From assembly GCF_019061145.1 (NCBI RefSeq), contig NZ_JAHQZS010000011.1, positions 1 to 35,477 on the forward strand: a stretch of 35,477 bases of DNA. The letters are read 5' to 3'. A program made the position numbers and the translations under genes. How positions within the stretch are numbered: position 1 is the stretch's first letter; every line of letters begins with the position of its first letter. Shown here one piece after another: positions 1 to 10,516 of the stretch. The notes under the pieces are model-generated. The model was not told the origin of the DNA and made no database searches. It was given only the letters and a program-made list of their open reading frames with translations. This DNA is from Anianabacter salinae. GTDB taxonomy: Bacteria > Pseudomonadota > Alphaproteobacteria > Rhodobacterales > Rhodobacteraceae.

Positions 1-1673
<1,673 letters not shown>

Positions 1674-1677
<4 letters not shown>

Positions 1678-2720
1678 CGCAGGGGCTCCTTCCTGAGGGC
1701 ATCAAGGGCGCAGGCAAGCCCGCGTCCCGCGGCGATTGTGTCGGCGCGGATATAGTGCCCTTCCGCAACGCGTTCCGTCGAGTGGCCAAGTATCGATTTG
1801 ATCAGCCGTGCCGAAGAAGGGTCATGGCGCGCGAGGGTCGTTGCGGCGGCATCCCGGAACAGGTGGGGGCTGATCGCGACGCCAAGCAGTTGCCTGGTCC
1901 GGTTCTGGATCGCCCGAGTGAATTGGTTGATGCCCAAAGGCAGGCCCTCGCGTCCAAGCCAGACAGCGTCCTGATCGCTCGAGCCGCGCGCAAGGAGCAT
2001 CGACCGGCCCCAGTGCAAATAGGTTGCGAGCACGTCTCGCAAGACGTCTGGAACGATCGCTTCCCAAGGCTGTCGATTCTTTGTCATTGAACCATCCAGG
2101 CAGACGGTCATTTGGTTATCCTCAACAAGCAGAGAGCTTCCGAGCGCCAGCTCGGAGAGGGCGCGCCGCCGCATGGGCATCAGGGCCAGCAGACAGATTA
2201 TGGCACCATCGCGCAGCCTGACAGCGTCGTCGGGATGGGTTATCGGTCCAGAGTACTCCGCGACAAGGTTTGCACCAGCCTCAAAAAGGACATTGCTCGA
2301 CCGGATGCGGCCTGACTTGCGCGGCGAGCCGTGGCGTTTGGTGGCGCGATGCAGATCCGCGAGGATGGCCTGGTGCGTTCTCCAGTCATGGTCCTGCGCA
2401 ACAGAGCGGCATAAGCGAACTACGGTACCGGCATGCCCGAGCTTCGTTGCCGGTGCCAAATGATCCATACTGGAGAGCCAGGAGCGTATCCGCATGGGCG
2501 TTGCGCGTTGGGCCGGTGCCAAGACCAGAGCGTCAGGCTCCGCCTGAGCAACCCAGCCGAGCCAGCGGCCATACTGGCGTGCCATCAGGGTCCGGGACGC
2601 CTCGCACCAGTGCGCAAGTGCGCCTTGATCTTCAAGCAACCCGCCCTTTGCGAACAGCGCAGTGAAGGCATCGCGGTCGGATGCTGGCCAGTTCCGAAAG
2701 CACAGGCTCTGCGTCATCAT
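1674..2720 (-). CDS. Tyrosine recombinase (second gene of recombinase operon)
   Basis: A 348-aa protein of the phage-integrase (tyrosine recombinase) family, which cuts and rejoins DNA through a tyrosine nucleophile. Visible catalytic features are an Arg in LMPMRRRALSEL (about residue 183), HLFRDAAAT (H-x-x-R, about 285), the LGHST box (about 318), and a candidate nucleophilic Tyr in EGHYIRAD (about 327). The N-terminal part looks like a SAM-like core-binding domain. The gene starts inside the stop of the preceding recombinase (ATGA, 2720-2717) with a GGGAGGGAGG purine run just upstream; a second ATG follows directly. It ends 4 nt into the serine recombinase gene. The overlaps imply one mRNA and translational coupling. 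Family assignment is secure; the target site cannot be read here. Confidence 0.92.
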
Positions 2721-4411
2721 CCTCCCTCCCGCATCTTGTCGACGACGGAAGCGAATGCCCGCGTCGCACTTATTGTCTCAAGTCCGGAATAGACGGATAT
2801 CGTCCGGCTCACCGATGAGTGACCGAGCATCTGCCGGGCGACCTCATAGCCGCCCGGATTGGCGTCGAGGTAGATCATCACGGCAAGGTGCCGGAAAAGA
2901 TGCGCGTTCATCTCGATCCCGATCTCGGTCCTTATGCGCCGTTTGATCCGTTCCGCGAGTGCGTTCGCGCCCACCGGTTTGAGCTGGCGGGACGCCGGGA
3001 AGAGGTAGCGGTTATTGGAAGCGCAGAGGTACGGCGCTCGGGCGACCAGATGTTCATCAATCATCGTGACAAGGTGGCGCGGAAGTTCGAACTCGAGCGG
3101 CCGATGGTTCTTCACCTCTCCTGCAGGGATCACGAGAAACATCCTGCCTTTTGCCGGGCGCTGCAGGTGGCGATCGATGTCCAGCGTCGAGAGGTTCCCT
3201 ATCCTCAATGGACAATAAAGGAGTATCCCGATGGCAATCGCATCTTCCTGCGCGCGCAAGGCCTTGGTGCGATACGTGCCGTGGGGACGCGCCATGATCC
3301 GCTCGGGCAGGTTCAGCAGTCGGTGGAGCATGCCGGGGTCTCGCAATGCGCGCAAACGGTCACGATTCTTGGCCGTCATGCCGCCAGGATCGTGTACGGC
3401 AAGACGGGCTTTGAACCGTGTGAGGACGGTAAGCATCTCTTCCTGCAAGTCGAGGTGCCTGGCGACCGTCAGAAGAAGCCCGGCCGTATCGCTGATCGAT
3501 TGGCATGTCGCATCGCCATTGCGTTCCAACATGCGACGCAGGCCGAGCTCTACACGCTTTGGCTCGAGCAAGGCTTGCAGGCAAATGATCTCTTCGACCG
3601 GAACGCCAGCTGCCGCGACGTGGCTCGCAAAGCGGAGCAACATGTACCGGTAGGTTGCCGCGGATGAGGCGGCAATCGGACGGAGTGCCGTCTCGGGCGC
3701 AAGCAGGTCCGGCCGCAGGCGCATGTCAAGGTATCTGTCGACATCGCTGATAAAGCCCGGCGCGTGTTCATCCTCCTGCAGAATGACGCGCTTGGCTGAT
3801 GACGGAAACGACAACGGCTCGCCCGGCCAGTCCGGCAATCGATCGAGCGCGCGATTCCATCCCGCCACCGCGTCCTTGTAGGCCGCTTGAGGGGCCTTGC
3901 TGATCTCATTCAGCTCCACGGCCTCGAGATACAAGAGGGCATGCTCGTTCCGAACATCCTGCGGTGCAACGCCGATCCGGTCGAGAAAATGGATGAAACG
4001 CGGCAAGGGACTGAGCAGGCTCTTGTCGCCTGAGGCCTGGACGCGTTCCCAGAGTTTGCGCCACGGCGTCGACAGATCTGAGGTCCGACGTTGGCGCTTG
4101 GAGACAATTCCGCAAGCAGCCATGGCATTGCGGGCATTGCTGATGGAGTTCTGCCACGTCTTCCTGGTGATACCCAAAAAGGCCGGTGCGACACGCGCGA
4201 TGCGCGGTTGCAGCCAGCGCGGATCGGCCGGAACCTGCGCCGGGCTTCGCCCGAGTGCCTCGGCAACCCGGCGCAAACCTGACACGAGATCCTTGCGGCG
4301 GACGTTCGAGAGGTCGTCGTTCCTGCCAATCTGATCAATCAGGTCTGCAAAGCTTGGCGTCGAGGGTGCCACGAAGATGCTGTCGAGGGAAATCGCGCCT
4401 GGCTGGGTCAT
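2717..4411 (-). CDS. Tyrosine recombinase, long form (first gene of recombinase operon)
   Basis: A tyrosine recombinase of 564 aa from the ATG at 4411; a longer reading to a TTG at 4561 is possible but that extension has no recombinase-like features. The C-terminal half carries the catalytic set: Arg in CPLRIGNLSTLD, HLFRHLAVM (H-x-x-R), LGHSSVSRT, and Tyr in SVYSGLE. The long N-terminal region (about 300 aa) is helical and probably binds arm or core sites. The start has only a weak purine-rich stretch (AAGAGCGAG) upstream. It overlaps the next recombinase by 4 nt. Two tyrosine recombinases in overlapping order recall RIT elements and the TnpA/TnpB pair of Tn554, but here the third partner is a serine recombinase. 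Function in mobility is inferred from family. Confidence 0.88.
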   Translation of the reverse strand: MTQPGAISLDSIFVAPSTPSFADLIDQIGRNDDLSNVRRKDLVSGLRRVAEALGRSPAQVPADPRWLQPRIARVAPAFLGITRKTWQNSISNARNAMAACGIVSKRQRRTSDLSTPWRKLWERVQASGDKSLLSPLPRFIHFLDRIGVAPQDVRNEHALLYLEAVELNEISKAPQAAYKDAVAGWNRALDRLPDWPGEPLSFPSSAKRVILQEDEHAPGFISDVDRYLDMRLRPDLLAPETALRPIAASSAATYRYMLLRFASHVAAAGVPVEEIICLQALLEPKRVELGLRRMLERNGDATCQSISDTAGLLLTVARHLDLQEEMLTVLTRFKARLAVHDPGGMTAKNRDRLRALRDPGMLHRLLNLPERIMARPHGTYRTKALRAQEDAIAIGILLYCPLRIGNLSTLDIDRHLQRPAKGRMFLVIPAGEVKNHRPLEFELPRHLVTMIDEHLVARAPYLCASNNRYLFPASRQLKPVGANALAERIKRRIRTEIGIEMNAHLFRHLAVMIYLDANPGGYEVARQMLGHSSVSRTISVYSGLETISATRAFASVVDKMREGG

Positions 4412-4574
4412 CGGGTTGCTCGCTCTTGGGCCGTTCGGGGACTCGGGTGGACTCCTGATGACAGGAGGGTCTGGTCGGGAATACTCTACCCGATAAACAA
4501 ACTCGGTTCTGCTCGCAGCGTCTTCCCGAGCACTCAGTAAGCTATTGACACTAATGGACAATAATGGCCGCGCG

Positions 4575-4790
4575 TTACGCCCAGAGGTGGCGGCGGCGAT
4601 ACGCGGTGTGGGCGTCCGGGTGGATGCGGATCAGGCGGCCGCCAGGGCCGACGCGGATCACCTCCAGCAGCCCCGCGGTGATCGCGCGGCGCACGGTCTT
4701 CTCGGACACGTTGTCCTCGAGCGCGATGTCCTTCACCGTCTTCAGGCGGACGGGTGGCTCAGTCTTGATCTTGCGGCTGTTCTGCGTCAT
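4575..4790 (-). CDS. Small helix-turn-helix (excisionase-like) protein
   Basis: A 71-aa basic protein. Residues about 15-65 read as a winged or excisionase-type helix-turn-helix: KTVKDIALEDNVSEKTVRRAI followed by a short wing (VIRVGPGGRLIRIHP). I chose the ATG at 4790 because AAGGAG lies 7 nt upstream; a longer in-frame reading to 4880 lacks such a site and would lie within the neighbouring small ORF. It sits about 160 bp ahead of the recombinase operon on the same strand, where excisionases or operon regulators are often found. In the gap is an imperfect palindrome (4545-4561, TTGACACTAATGGACAA) that could be an operator. Role as excisionase versus repressor is undecided. Confidence 0.75.
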   Translation of the reverse strand: MTQNSRKIKTEPPVRLKTVKDIALEDNVSEKTVRRAITAGLLEVIRVGPGGRLIRIHPDAHTAYRRRHLWA

Positions 4791-4935
4791 CGGCCTGCTC
4801 CTTGGCGTCGGGGATCTGCGCGCACGCTTCCCGTCCCGCCGCCTCTCCGAGCAGGCGCGCAAGGGCCAGAACAGCCGCATCGATGCTGCTGTCTGCGTCA
4901 GGCTTGCTGGACGGGAAGGTGGGAACGCGTGTCAT
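4759..4935 (-). CDS. Small ORF (58 aa) overlapping the HTH gene
   Basis: A 58-aa reading frame, MTRVPTFPSS to the end DDAEQPQDQD. It overlaps the start of the HTH gene by 32 bp in another frame. It has a short Ala/Leu-rich helical stretch (AAVLALARLLGEAA) and an acidic tail, so it is probably a small soluble protein. The upstream ribosome-binding site is weak (GGTCACACC before the ATG). Support comes from its position immediately before the HTH gene in the same direction and from the third-position GC typical of coding sequence here. I do not recognise a family. It could instead be a chance frame. Confidence 0.42.
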   Translation of the reverse strand: MTRVPTFPSSKPDADSSIDAAVLALARLLGEAAGREACAQIPDAKEQADDAEQPQDQD

Positions 4936-5001
4936 GGTGTGACCATGAGCGCGTGCGCCCCCGCAGGCTAAGTGTAACGATTGCGCGTTTTTGTTTGATC
5001 T

Positions 5002-5754
5002 CTACACTTCGTTGTAAAAGCGATCTCTGCGCTTGAAGTGCTCGAGCTCCTTCCATGCCGTCTCGCTGTTGATCTCGCTTGAAGGATTTGTCACGGCTCG
5101 GACGACAGCCTTGGTAAAGGCCATCAGCGGCCCCTTGCGTTCAGACGTGACGCCATCTGTCGTTATCGCAAGCTTGTGCCCGGACCGTGACCAACACGTA
5201 AATATCGCGCACAGCACGCCTGAGCGCCGTTCATCCGCATTCCGGCGCCGATCGGGGTTCCCCGTGAAGGAGATGCTCTCGGGCGCTGTCTTGAAACGTC
5301 TGTTCAGCACCACCCTGGCTATTTGGGTGTCGAACAAGGCGCTGTCTGATCGCTGGGCGCACCATCGAGACAGCCAGCTCGGATCGTCCTCGTCGAAGAC
5401 GTGAAGATCCTGCATCGACTGGATCGCTTTCGCCAGATTGCTCTCTGCCCTGCGGAGATGCTTGAGCACTTGGTCGACTTCCTTGGGAGCCCGCTCCATC
5501 TGCTTGAGGGTCGTGATCACGCTGCGAGACCGCGTGGCCGGGTCGAGGGCATGGCCGAGGTCTTTCGAGAGGCGCGCGATCTGCGAGGCATCGATATGGA
5601 AGATATGGGCCAGTAACCTTTGATGACCCGGGCTGAGCGCGCCGCCGGGTCCGTACTTCTGAACCTTCCAAGGCAGCTTGCCTGCCGTCCTGGTCTTCGC
5701 AGGCGCCGCTTGGTCCACGTGCGCGCTGCTATGGTGTTTTTGGGTCTGCTTCAT
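5002..5754 (-). CDS. Hypothetical protein, 250 aa
   Basis: A soluble 250-aa protein that I do not recognise. The ATG at 5754 (MKQTQKHHSS) has AGGTG close upstream; a longer reading to 5889 runs through sequence with no coding look. The N-terminus is basic and low-complexity (residues 1-40). The middle is helical with heptad-like charge (MERAPKEVDQVLKHLRRAESNLAKA spans about 87-111, cut here only for description). The C-terminal third contains a possible beta-rich core (LCAIFTCW, LAITTDGVTS) and ends FKRRDRFYNEV. No membrane segment or signal peptide is present. It lies on the same strand as the recombinase operon and may be cargo of that integrated element. Function unknown. Confidence 0.7.
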   Translation of the reverse strand: MKQTQKHHSSAHVDQAAPAKTRTAGKLPWKVQKYGPGGALSPGHQRLLAHIFHIDASQIARLSKDLGHALDPATRSRSVITTLKQMERAPKEVDQVLKHLRRAESNLAKAIQSMQDLHVFDEDDPSWLSRWCAQRSDSALFDTQIARVVLNRRFKTAPESISFTGNPDRRRNADERRSGVLCAIFTCWSRSGHKLAITTDGVTSERKGPLMAFTKAVVRAVTNPSSEINSETAWKELEHFKRRDRFYNEV

Positions 5755-6672
5755 GCCGCACCTGTTCGCATTGTTTGTTCGGCGTAGGCGCTGTCCGAGC
5801 ACGCCTCGTCGCCGAGGAGGCTGAAGTGTATGGAGCGCCCCCATTTGAGCCAACCCATACACTTGGTACCGAGGAGCCAATCTTCGCATGGTGCCGGTCG
5901 GGGTCCGCGTGGTTCATCCGACCGTTCCTCCGCGCGGCGCCCTGACATGGAAAGCGGTCGCCACGGCTCTCTCGCCGGCTCCAAAGAGAGAACTCCGGGG
6001 ACTACCCCACCCCGCGCCGACGCGGCTCCTTCTGGCCCGGCGCAGAAACGTGACATACGACGCCCACCGGCCGGTGAACCCACACGATGTGGACTGACGG
6101 ATCGGGGCACCGAAGCCTCAAGCGAGGTGATGTGGTGGTAGGTGAAACGCCTGCGGGGAAGCGGTTGGCCACCGATATAAACGGAACTCGTTCCAGGCAT
6201 CACGTGGATACGGAGTTGAAGGAACTTCCTCTGCGTGACGTGGGGAAGTAGCGGGGGCCGGATATTGTCAGGTGACATCTCGGGCAGGAAAAATACGGCC
6301 AGCGCCAAAGCCTAGATCACCTTGGCCAAACTCGCCCAGACCTCGTCCGCTTGGTCGTCCAAGATTGCCGTCCTGCCATGCGGTGCCTCCGGCCGAAGTG
6401 CCTCAAATCCATGAAGACGCACACTAGTTTGGCCAACATGTCGCTCAGTAGCTACACAAGATGGAACCAGGCAGAATCGGGGGCGGATCAGTCGTTTGCA
6501 ATTGTTTTATGCTCACTCGCAGCATCAGACTCCCGCCTCCTAGATAATCCTTTCACCTCTGTTGTTCAGGTGTCCGGAGGCACCTCTGCCTGCCTACGTC
6601 TTCCCGTCGCGACCGCCCAGGGAGGAACAGTGGCTTTAGATCCAGCGGTACCTCAAGGCCTCATTCACTGAA
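5755..6672 (-). other. 918-bp stretch without a supportable gene
   Basis: No open frame in this stretch has convincing start, codon pattern and family resemblance. One minus-strand frame stays open over 6308-5751 and reads like protein for a while (near 6280-6110), so a decayed gene is possible. It also contains a 10-bp inverted repeat at 5824-5864. Nothing else stands out. Confidence 0.4.
5824..5864. repeat. Perfect 10-bp inverted repeat with 21-bp spacer
   Basis: AAGTGTATGG at 5824-5833 is matched by CCATACACTT at 5855-5864. It lies 70-110 bp upstream of the 250-aa gene start (5754). Possible roles are an operator or a recombination-related site; no poly-T follows either arm, so it is not a typical terminator. 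Confidence 0.5.
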
Positions 6673-7175
6673 GCTGCTGAAAATGAATGTCGGAGGCAGA
6701 GCTTGGCGGCTGATGAGAGTAGGTTCGGGAATGGCCATTCCACTTCGTGAAACGGTCAGTTTGCGAGTCGGGGGTGCGGGGGTGCTAATGCCCGTCAGTA
6801 AGCCGAAAAGCGACATGCGCTGGCCGCGATTCTTTCTGCCAACCTGATTGCAGGCCGCACTGGACAGGCGGGATTAGATGGCGCTGCCAAGTGCGCCGGA
6901 TTTTACCACTATCCAGCACCGCTGGATCATCAGTGTCATCCGCGGGGAAGGAGGACGGCGACGGGCTGCACGAAGCAATCAAGGGAGCGTCCGGTTTCCC
7001 AACGCAATTTGGGGAAAGATGATGTAGCGAACGACTTGCTCTGTGCGACCGCCTCGCCACGACCGAGCGCGATGTCGAGCTCTCCCCGAAACGGGATCAA
7101 AGACAGAACCGGATGCTGAGACGGCCGCCGTCGCCAGCATCGAATTAGTGTCCTCCTGAATATTGGAATAGTGAA

Positions 7176-7334
7176 GTGGGTACATTTATATTGGGCGTCC
7201 CCGGCCAGGATCTGATGACTTCCCCGAATAACGTGGGGAACTTCTGGGAAAAGTATCCGGATGATCTTGCATTTTTGGTCGATCCCAACTTGCCCGGAGA
7301 GAACATTCGGAAACACTTTTGGGAGGCACTCTGA
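7176..7334 (+). pseudogene. 5' relic of the copy-2 RTX/Hint gene (52 codons)
   Basis: The frame starts GTG GGT ACA TTT ATA and matches residues 1-44 of the 1218-aa protein encoded at 10517, with the ATG changed to GTG and a few substitutions (for example G-to-V at residue 8). After GENI the match stops and eight unrelated codons lead to TGA. The TGA overlaps the ATG of the next gene as TGATG (7332-7336). It therefore looks like the stump left when a different N-terminal half was joined to this locus. It might still be translated and feed ribosomes to the next gene, but it has no function I can name. Confidence 0.75.
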
Positions 7335-9289
7335 TGCCGACGACGTTCAACTGGATCTTTCTCGGCACCGCAGTCGAACTCGATGGGCCGGACGAGACCG
7401 ACTTTGTTGTCGAAAACGCCGGGGCGATCGTCGGCGACACCTACGGCTCGGTCGGCGACCCGCTCTACGGCCGCATCGCAAGCGCGACCATGATCGACAA
7501 TGGCGGTGCCCCCAACTTTCTTGACACACGCAACAGCGTCTCGAACGACGAGTTCACGACCGACATCGGCAGCGGGGTGCAGACCTTCATCTTCGATGTC
7601 TCAATTCAGTACAATGCGACGATCACCTATGTGAACGGCACCACCACCACCGTGACGGCGGTGCTTGCGCAGTCGACGACGGGCGAGTTGTTCCTTGCGC
7701 CCGAGTTCGCCTTGAACGCCGACGTGACGGCCTACGAGGCGTTTCCCATCGTCTCGATCACGCTCGACAGTTTACTTTCCGCCGGCTCCGGCCTGACCAC
7801 CGACCGCCAGGCGCAGGCCTGGGACGATGGCGTGATCACCGGCACGGGCGGCGATGACCTTATCGATGCGAGCTATGTCGAGCCGATCTCGGAAGGCTCG
7901 GACCGGGTGGACAACGGCGATGGCCTGACCGGGGCCGGATTCAACGATGACGTCATCAATGCAGGCGCAGGGAACGACACCGTGCTCGCTGGCGCAGGAG
8001 ATGACACGGTTCTCGGCGGCGACGGGAATGACTACATTTCCGGGGGCGACGGCAACGACAGTCTGTCTGGAGGGATCGGTAACGACACGATCGATGGAGG
8101 AAACAGCAACGACACGATCGATGGTGGAAACGACAACGACACGATCGATGCCGGTGACGGCAATGATGTGATCGTAGCGAGCCAGGGAAGCGACACAGTA
8201 TCCGGCGGCGCGGGGACTGACACGCTGCAGGCCAATCAGGTGATAACGGGGTCGCTCGACGTTACTGTGGACAACACCGGCTCGGGCACGGCGGTGCAAG
8301 ACGGAGTCGGCACGGCCACGCTGACCTCGGTCGAAAGCTTTATCGCCAATGAGTTCGTCGGCGAGACGGATAGCATCACGATCACCGACACGGTGGTCGA
8401 TGGCGCAAAGGTCGATCCCACGGGCACGCTTTTCGATGTTGCCGACGTATCAGGCCTTGACGACAACGCCGTCGGAACTTTCACCCCGGCCAATGGCGAC
8501 CCGGTCCTCAATTTCGGCCCCCTCCCGGAGGCGCAGCAGCTCTCTGACATCCTCGCCCTTGGACTTTCCGGGCAGATTCAGATTACAGATGGCGACGAGT
8601 CCGGCACAGTTGGCGGAATAAGCTTCTCGAACTTCGAGGAGATCAACTTTGGGATCACCTGCTTTGTCCGCGGCACATTGATCAGGACGCGCCGCGGCGA
8701 GATACGGATCGAGGATCTTGCCGTCGGCGACGACGTGCTGACTGCCGACGCGGGTGAACAGCCAATCCGCTGGATCGGCAGCCGCAAGCTGGGCGCGCGC
8801 GAGATGCAGCTGAACCCGAAGCTGCGGCCGATCCGCATCCGGGCGAATGCGCTGGCCCCCGGCCTGCCCGAACACGACCTCTCGGTCTCGCCGCAACACC
8901 GCGTCCTTGTGCGCAGCGTGATCGCCGAACGGATGTTCGGCAGCAGAGAAGTGCTGATCCCCGCCAACAAGCTTCTGGTCCTGCCGGGAATCGAAATCGA
9001 CGACAGCGCAGCCGAGGTGGAGTATTTCCACATGCTGTTCGACGCCCACCAGATCGTCTGGTCGAACGGTGCCCTGACCGAGAGCCTGTTCACCGGCCCC
9101 GAGGCGCTGAAGGGCTTGTCGGTCGAAGCCCGTACAGAGATCACTTTGCTGTTCCCCGCGATCGTGGAACCCCGATTCCTGCCCGAGCCTGCAAGGTTGA
9201 TCCCGCAGAAGGGCAAGCAGATGAAGGTCTTGGCCGCGCGCATTGCCAAGCACGGAAAGGCGGTGACCGAGATGAGACTCTCGGGATGA
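7334..9289 (+). CDS. RTX repeat protein with C-terminal Hint_2 domain (651 aa)
   Basis: A predicted exported calcium-binding protein. Residues 1-150 form a beta-rich N-terminal domain starting MPTTFNWIFLG, a start common among roseobacter Hint proteins. Residues about 170-300 hold RTX-type nonapeptides (GAGND, GGDGND, GGIGND, GGNSND). After a linker, residues about 443-600 form a Hint_2 domain starting CFVRGTLI. It has Cys443 as the candidate nucleophile, SPQHRVLV as the His block, and DAHQIVWSNG as the last block. Hint domains can self-cleave or splice; whether this one does is not known. I chose ATG 7334 because GGGAGG lies 7 nt upstream. RTX proteins usually leave by type I secretion, but no such genes are here and there is no N-terminal signal peptide. 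From about residue 310 it is nearly identical to the protein at 10517. Confidence 0.9.
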   Translation: MPTTFNWIFLGTAVELDGPDETDFVVENAGAIVGDTYGSVGDPLYGRIASATMIDNGGAPNFLDTRNSVSNDEFTTDIGSGVQTFIFDVSIQYNATITYVNGTTTTVTAVLAQSTTGELFLAPEFALNADVTAYEAFPIVSITLDSLLSAGSGLTTDRQAQAWDDGVITGTGGDDLIDASYVEPISEGSDRVDNGDGLTGAGFNDDVINAGAGNDTVLAGAGDDTVLGGDGNDYISGGDGNDSLSGGIGNDTIDGGNSNDTIDGGNDNDTIDAGDGNDVIVASQGSDTVSGGAGTDTLQANQVITGSLDVTVDNTGSGTAVQDGVGTATLTSVESFIANEFVGETDSITITDTVVDGAKVDPTGTLFDVADVSGLDDNAVGTFTPANGDPVLNFGPLPEAQQLSDILALGLSGQIQITDGDESGTVGGISFSNFEEINFGITCFVRGTLIRTRRGEIRIEDLAVGDDVLTADAGEQPIRWIGSRKLGAREMQLNPKLRPIRIRANALAPGLPEHDLSVSPQHRVLVRSVIAERMFGSREVLIPANKLLVLPGIEIDDSAAEVEYFHMLFDAHQIVWSNGALTESLFTGPEALKGLSVEARTEITLLFPAIVEPRFLPEPARLIPQKGKQMKVLAARIAKHGKAVTEMRLSG

Positions 9290-9377
9290 TGCACGGACCA
9301 TACCTGGGAAGCGACAACCCGGCCGAGGACCCGCCACTGGCAGCGGGAAAATCCCAAGCCGAGAGGGGCGCCGCGCT

Positions 9378-9698
9378 GTGGCGGTCGCATCATGCAATCG
9401 CTCGATGAAAGCACCAACCGGATCAGAGGAGCAACAGGGCTACGTCATCCACACGAGCCGTCACGCAACAAACTGGATGGCGGAGGAAAAGTTGTCCCTT
9501 GCCCTCTCGACCTATGAGCTGGGCAAACTGTTCCTTCTTGGGATCAAGCCGGATGGGAGGCTTTCCGTGTTTGAGCGCAATTTTTCGCGCTGCATGGGAC
9601 TTGCCAGATCGGATAGCGGTTTCTGGCTGGCTTCCTTGTTTCAGGTTTGGCCTCTGCCTGCCCCTTCCCATGTCTTCGACGCAGGATTGCGCTGCTGA
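9378..9698 (+). pseudogene. 3'-truncated TIGR03032-type gene
   Basis: The first about 90 codons match the N-terminus of the full-length gene at 14262 almost exactly, from MAVASCNRS through LASLFQVW. At 9651 the match ends and 15 unrelated codons run to a stop. The remaining about 295 residues are absent, so the beta-propeller-like body is lost. The break coincides with the end of the duplicated block, so truncation most likely came from the duplication itself. Any product would be a short fragment. Confidence 0.85.
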
Positions 9699-9944
9699 GA
9701 ATGCATGTCGGAGGCAGAACTTGGCGTCTGATGAAGGCGGATTCCGGCGCGACCATTCCACTTAGTGAAACAGTCAGTTTGCGAGTCGAGGGTGCGTGGG
9801 CGCTAATGCCCGTCAATAAGCCGAGATGCGACATGCGCTGGCAGCGATTCTTTCAGCCAACCTGATTGCAGTCCGCGCTGGACCGGCTGGAATAGATGGC
9901 GCTGCCAGGTGCGCCGGATTTTGCCATTATCGATGGAGTATCCC

Positions 9945-10220
9945 ATGACTGGCACGACCCTAACCAACGTTACCCTGCGGCTCGACGCGGACACGCTGGC
10001 GAAGCTCGAGCGCCGCGTGCGCTTCACCACCGAAGCAGATGTGCAGGCGCTCGTCGCCGACGCGCTAAACGGCTACCTCCGCCTTGGAGTGCTGGCCGCC
10101 GACGGCGGCCAGTTCTTCCTCAAGGTTCCGGGCCGCGATGACATGATCAAAATGCATTTTCCCTTCGCCGCGCCGCCCGGGGACGTTGCCGCCGCCGCGC
10201 ATCAGGAGCAGGCCGGATGA
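9945..10220 (+). CDS. Small ribbon-helix-helix-like protein (91 aa)
   Basis: A 91-aa protein starting MTGTTLTNVTLRLDADT. GGAG lies 6 nt before the ATG. The segment VTLRLDADTLAKLERRV followed by the helix ADVQALVADALNGYLRLG resembles the strand-helix-helix order of ribbon-helix-helix DNA-binding proteins; this is a weak similarity by eye. The rest (FFLKVPGRDD, then an Ala-rich tail) is unrecognised. The gene fills the only large insertion that separates copy 2 from copy 1 upstream of the RTX gene. It could regulate the RTX gene 300 bp downstream or be unrelated cargo. Confidence 0.65.
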   Translation: MTGTTLTNVTLRLDADTLAKLERRVRFTTEADVQALVADALNGYLRLGVLAADGGQFFLKVPGRDDMIKMHFPFAAPPGDVAAAAHQEQAG

Positions 10221-10516
10221 GCAGGTGCCTTAGATATGTCAGTGCCAAAACTTTCAACACCGCTGGCTCATCAATGTCATCCGCGGGGAAGGAGGACGGC
10301 GACAGGCTCCATCAAGCAATCAAGGGAGCGACCGGTTTCCCAACGCAATCGGGGGAAAGATGATGTCGCGAACGACTTGCTCTATGCGACAGCCTCGCCA
10401 CGACCGAGCCCGATGTCGAGCTCTGCCCGAAACGGGATCAAAGACAGAACTGGATGCTGAGACGACCGCCGTCGCCAGCATCGAATTAGTGTCCTCCTGA
10501 ATATTGGAATAGTGAA

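Larger units (their letters stand above)
6673..9651 (+). repeat. Tandem duplication, copy 1
   Basis: This block matches 9689-14535. The shared sequence starts at GCTGCTGAAAATGAATGTCGG (copy 2: GCTGCTGAGAATGCATGTCGG) and ends in TTTCAGGTTTGGC within the TIGR03032 gene. It holds about 500 bp of upstream sequence, a 5' relic, an RTX/Hint gene and a truncated TIGR03032 gene. The 3' kilobase (about 8260-9650) is nearly identical to copy 2, while the RTX gene's N-terminal part is quite different. Confidence 0.85.

Noticed and set aside
4545-4561. TTGACACTAATGGACAA as a promoter or att core
   Set aside because: It is only an imperfect palindrome with no matching -10 box or second copy seen; mentioned as a possible operator only.
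6979-7185. 68-codon minus-strand frame conserved at 10320-10526
   Set aside because: Conservation is explained by the DNA duplication itself; the frame has no ribosome-binding site or recognisable motif.
7950-8230. Short regular DNA repeats that could suggest a CRISPR array
   Set aside because: They are 27-bp in-frame RTX codons without unique spacers.
8450-9417. Long minus-strand frames opposite the Hint coding region (also 13337-14301)
   Set aside because: They are shadows of the Hint domain, duplicated with it.
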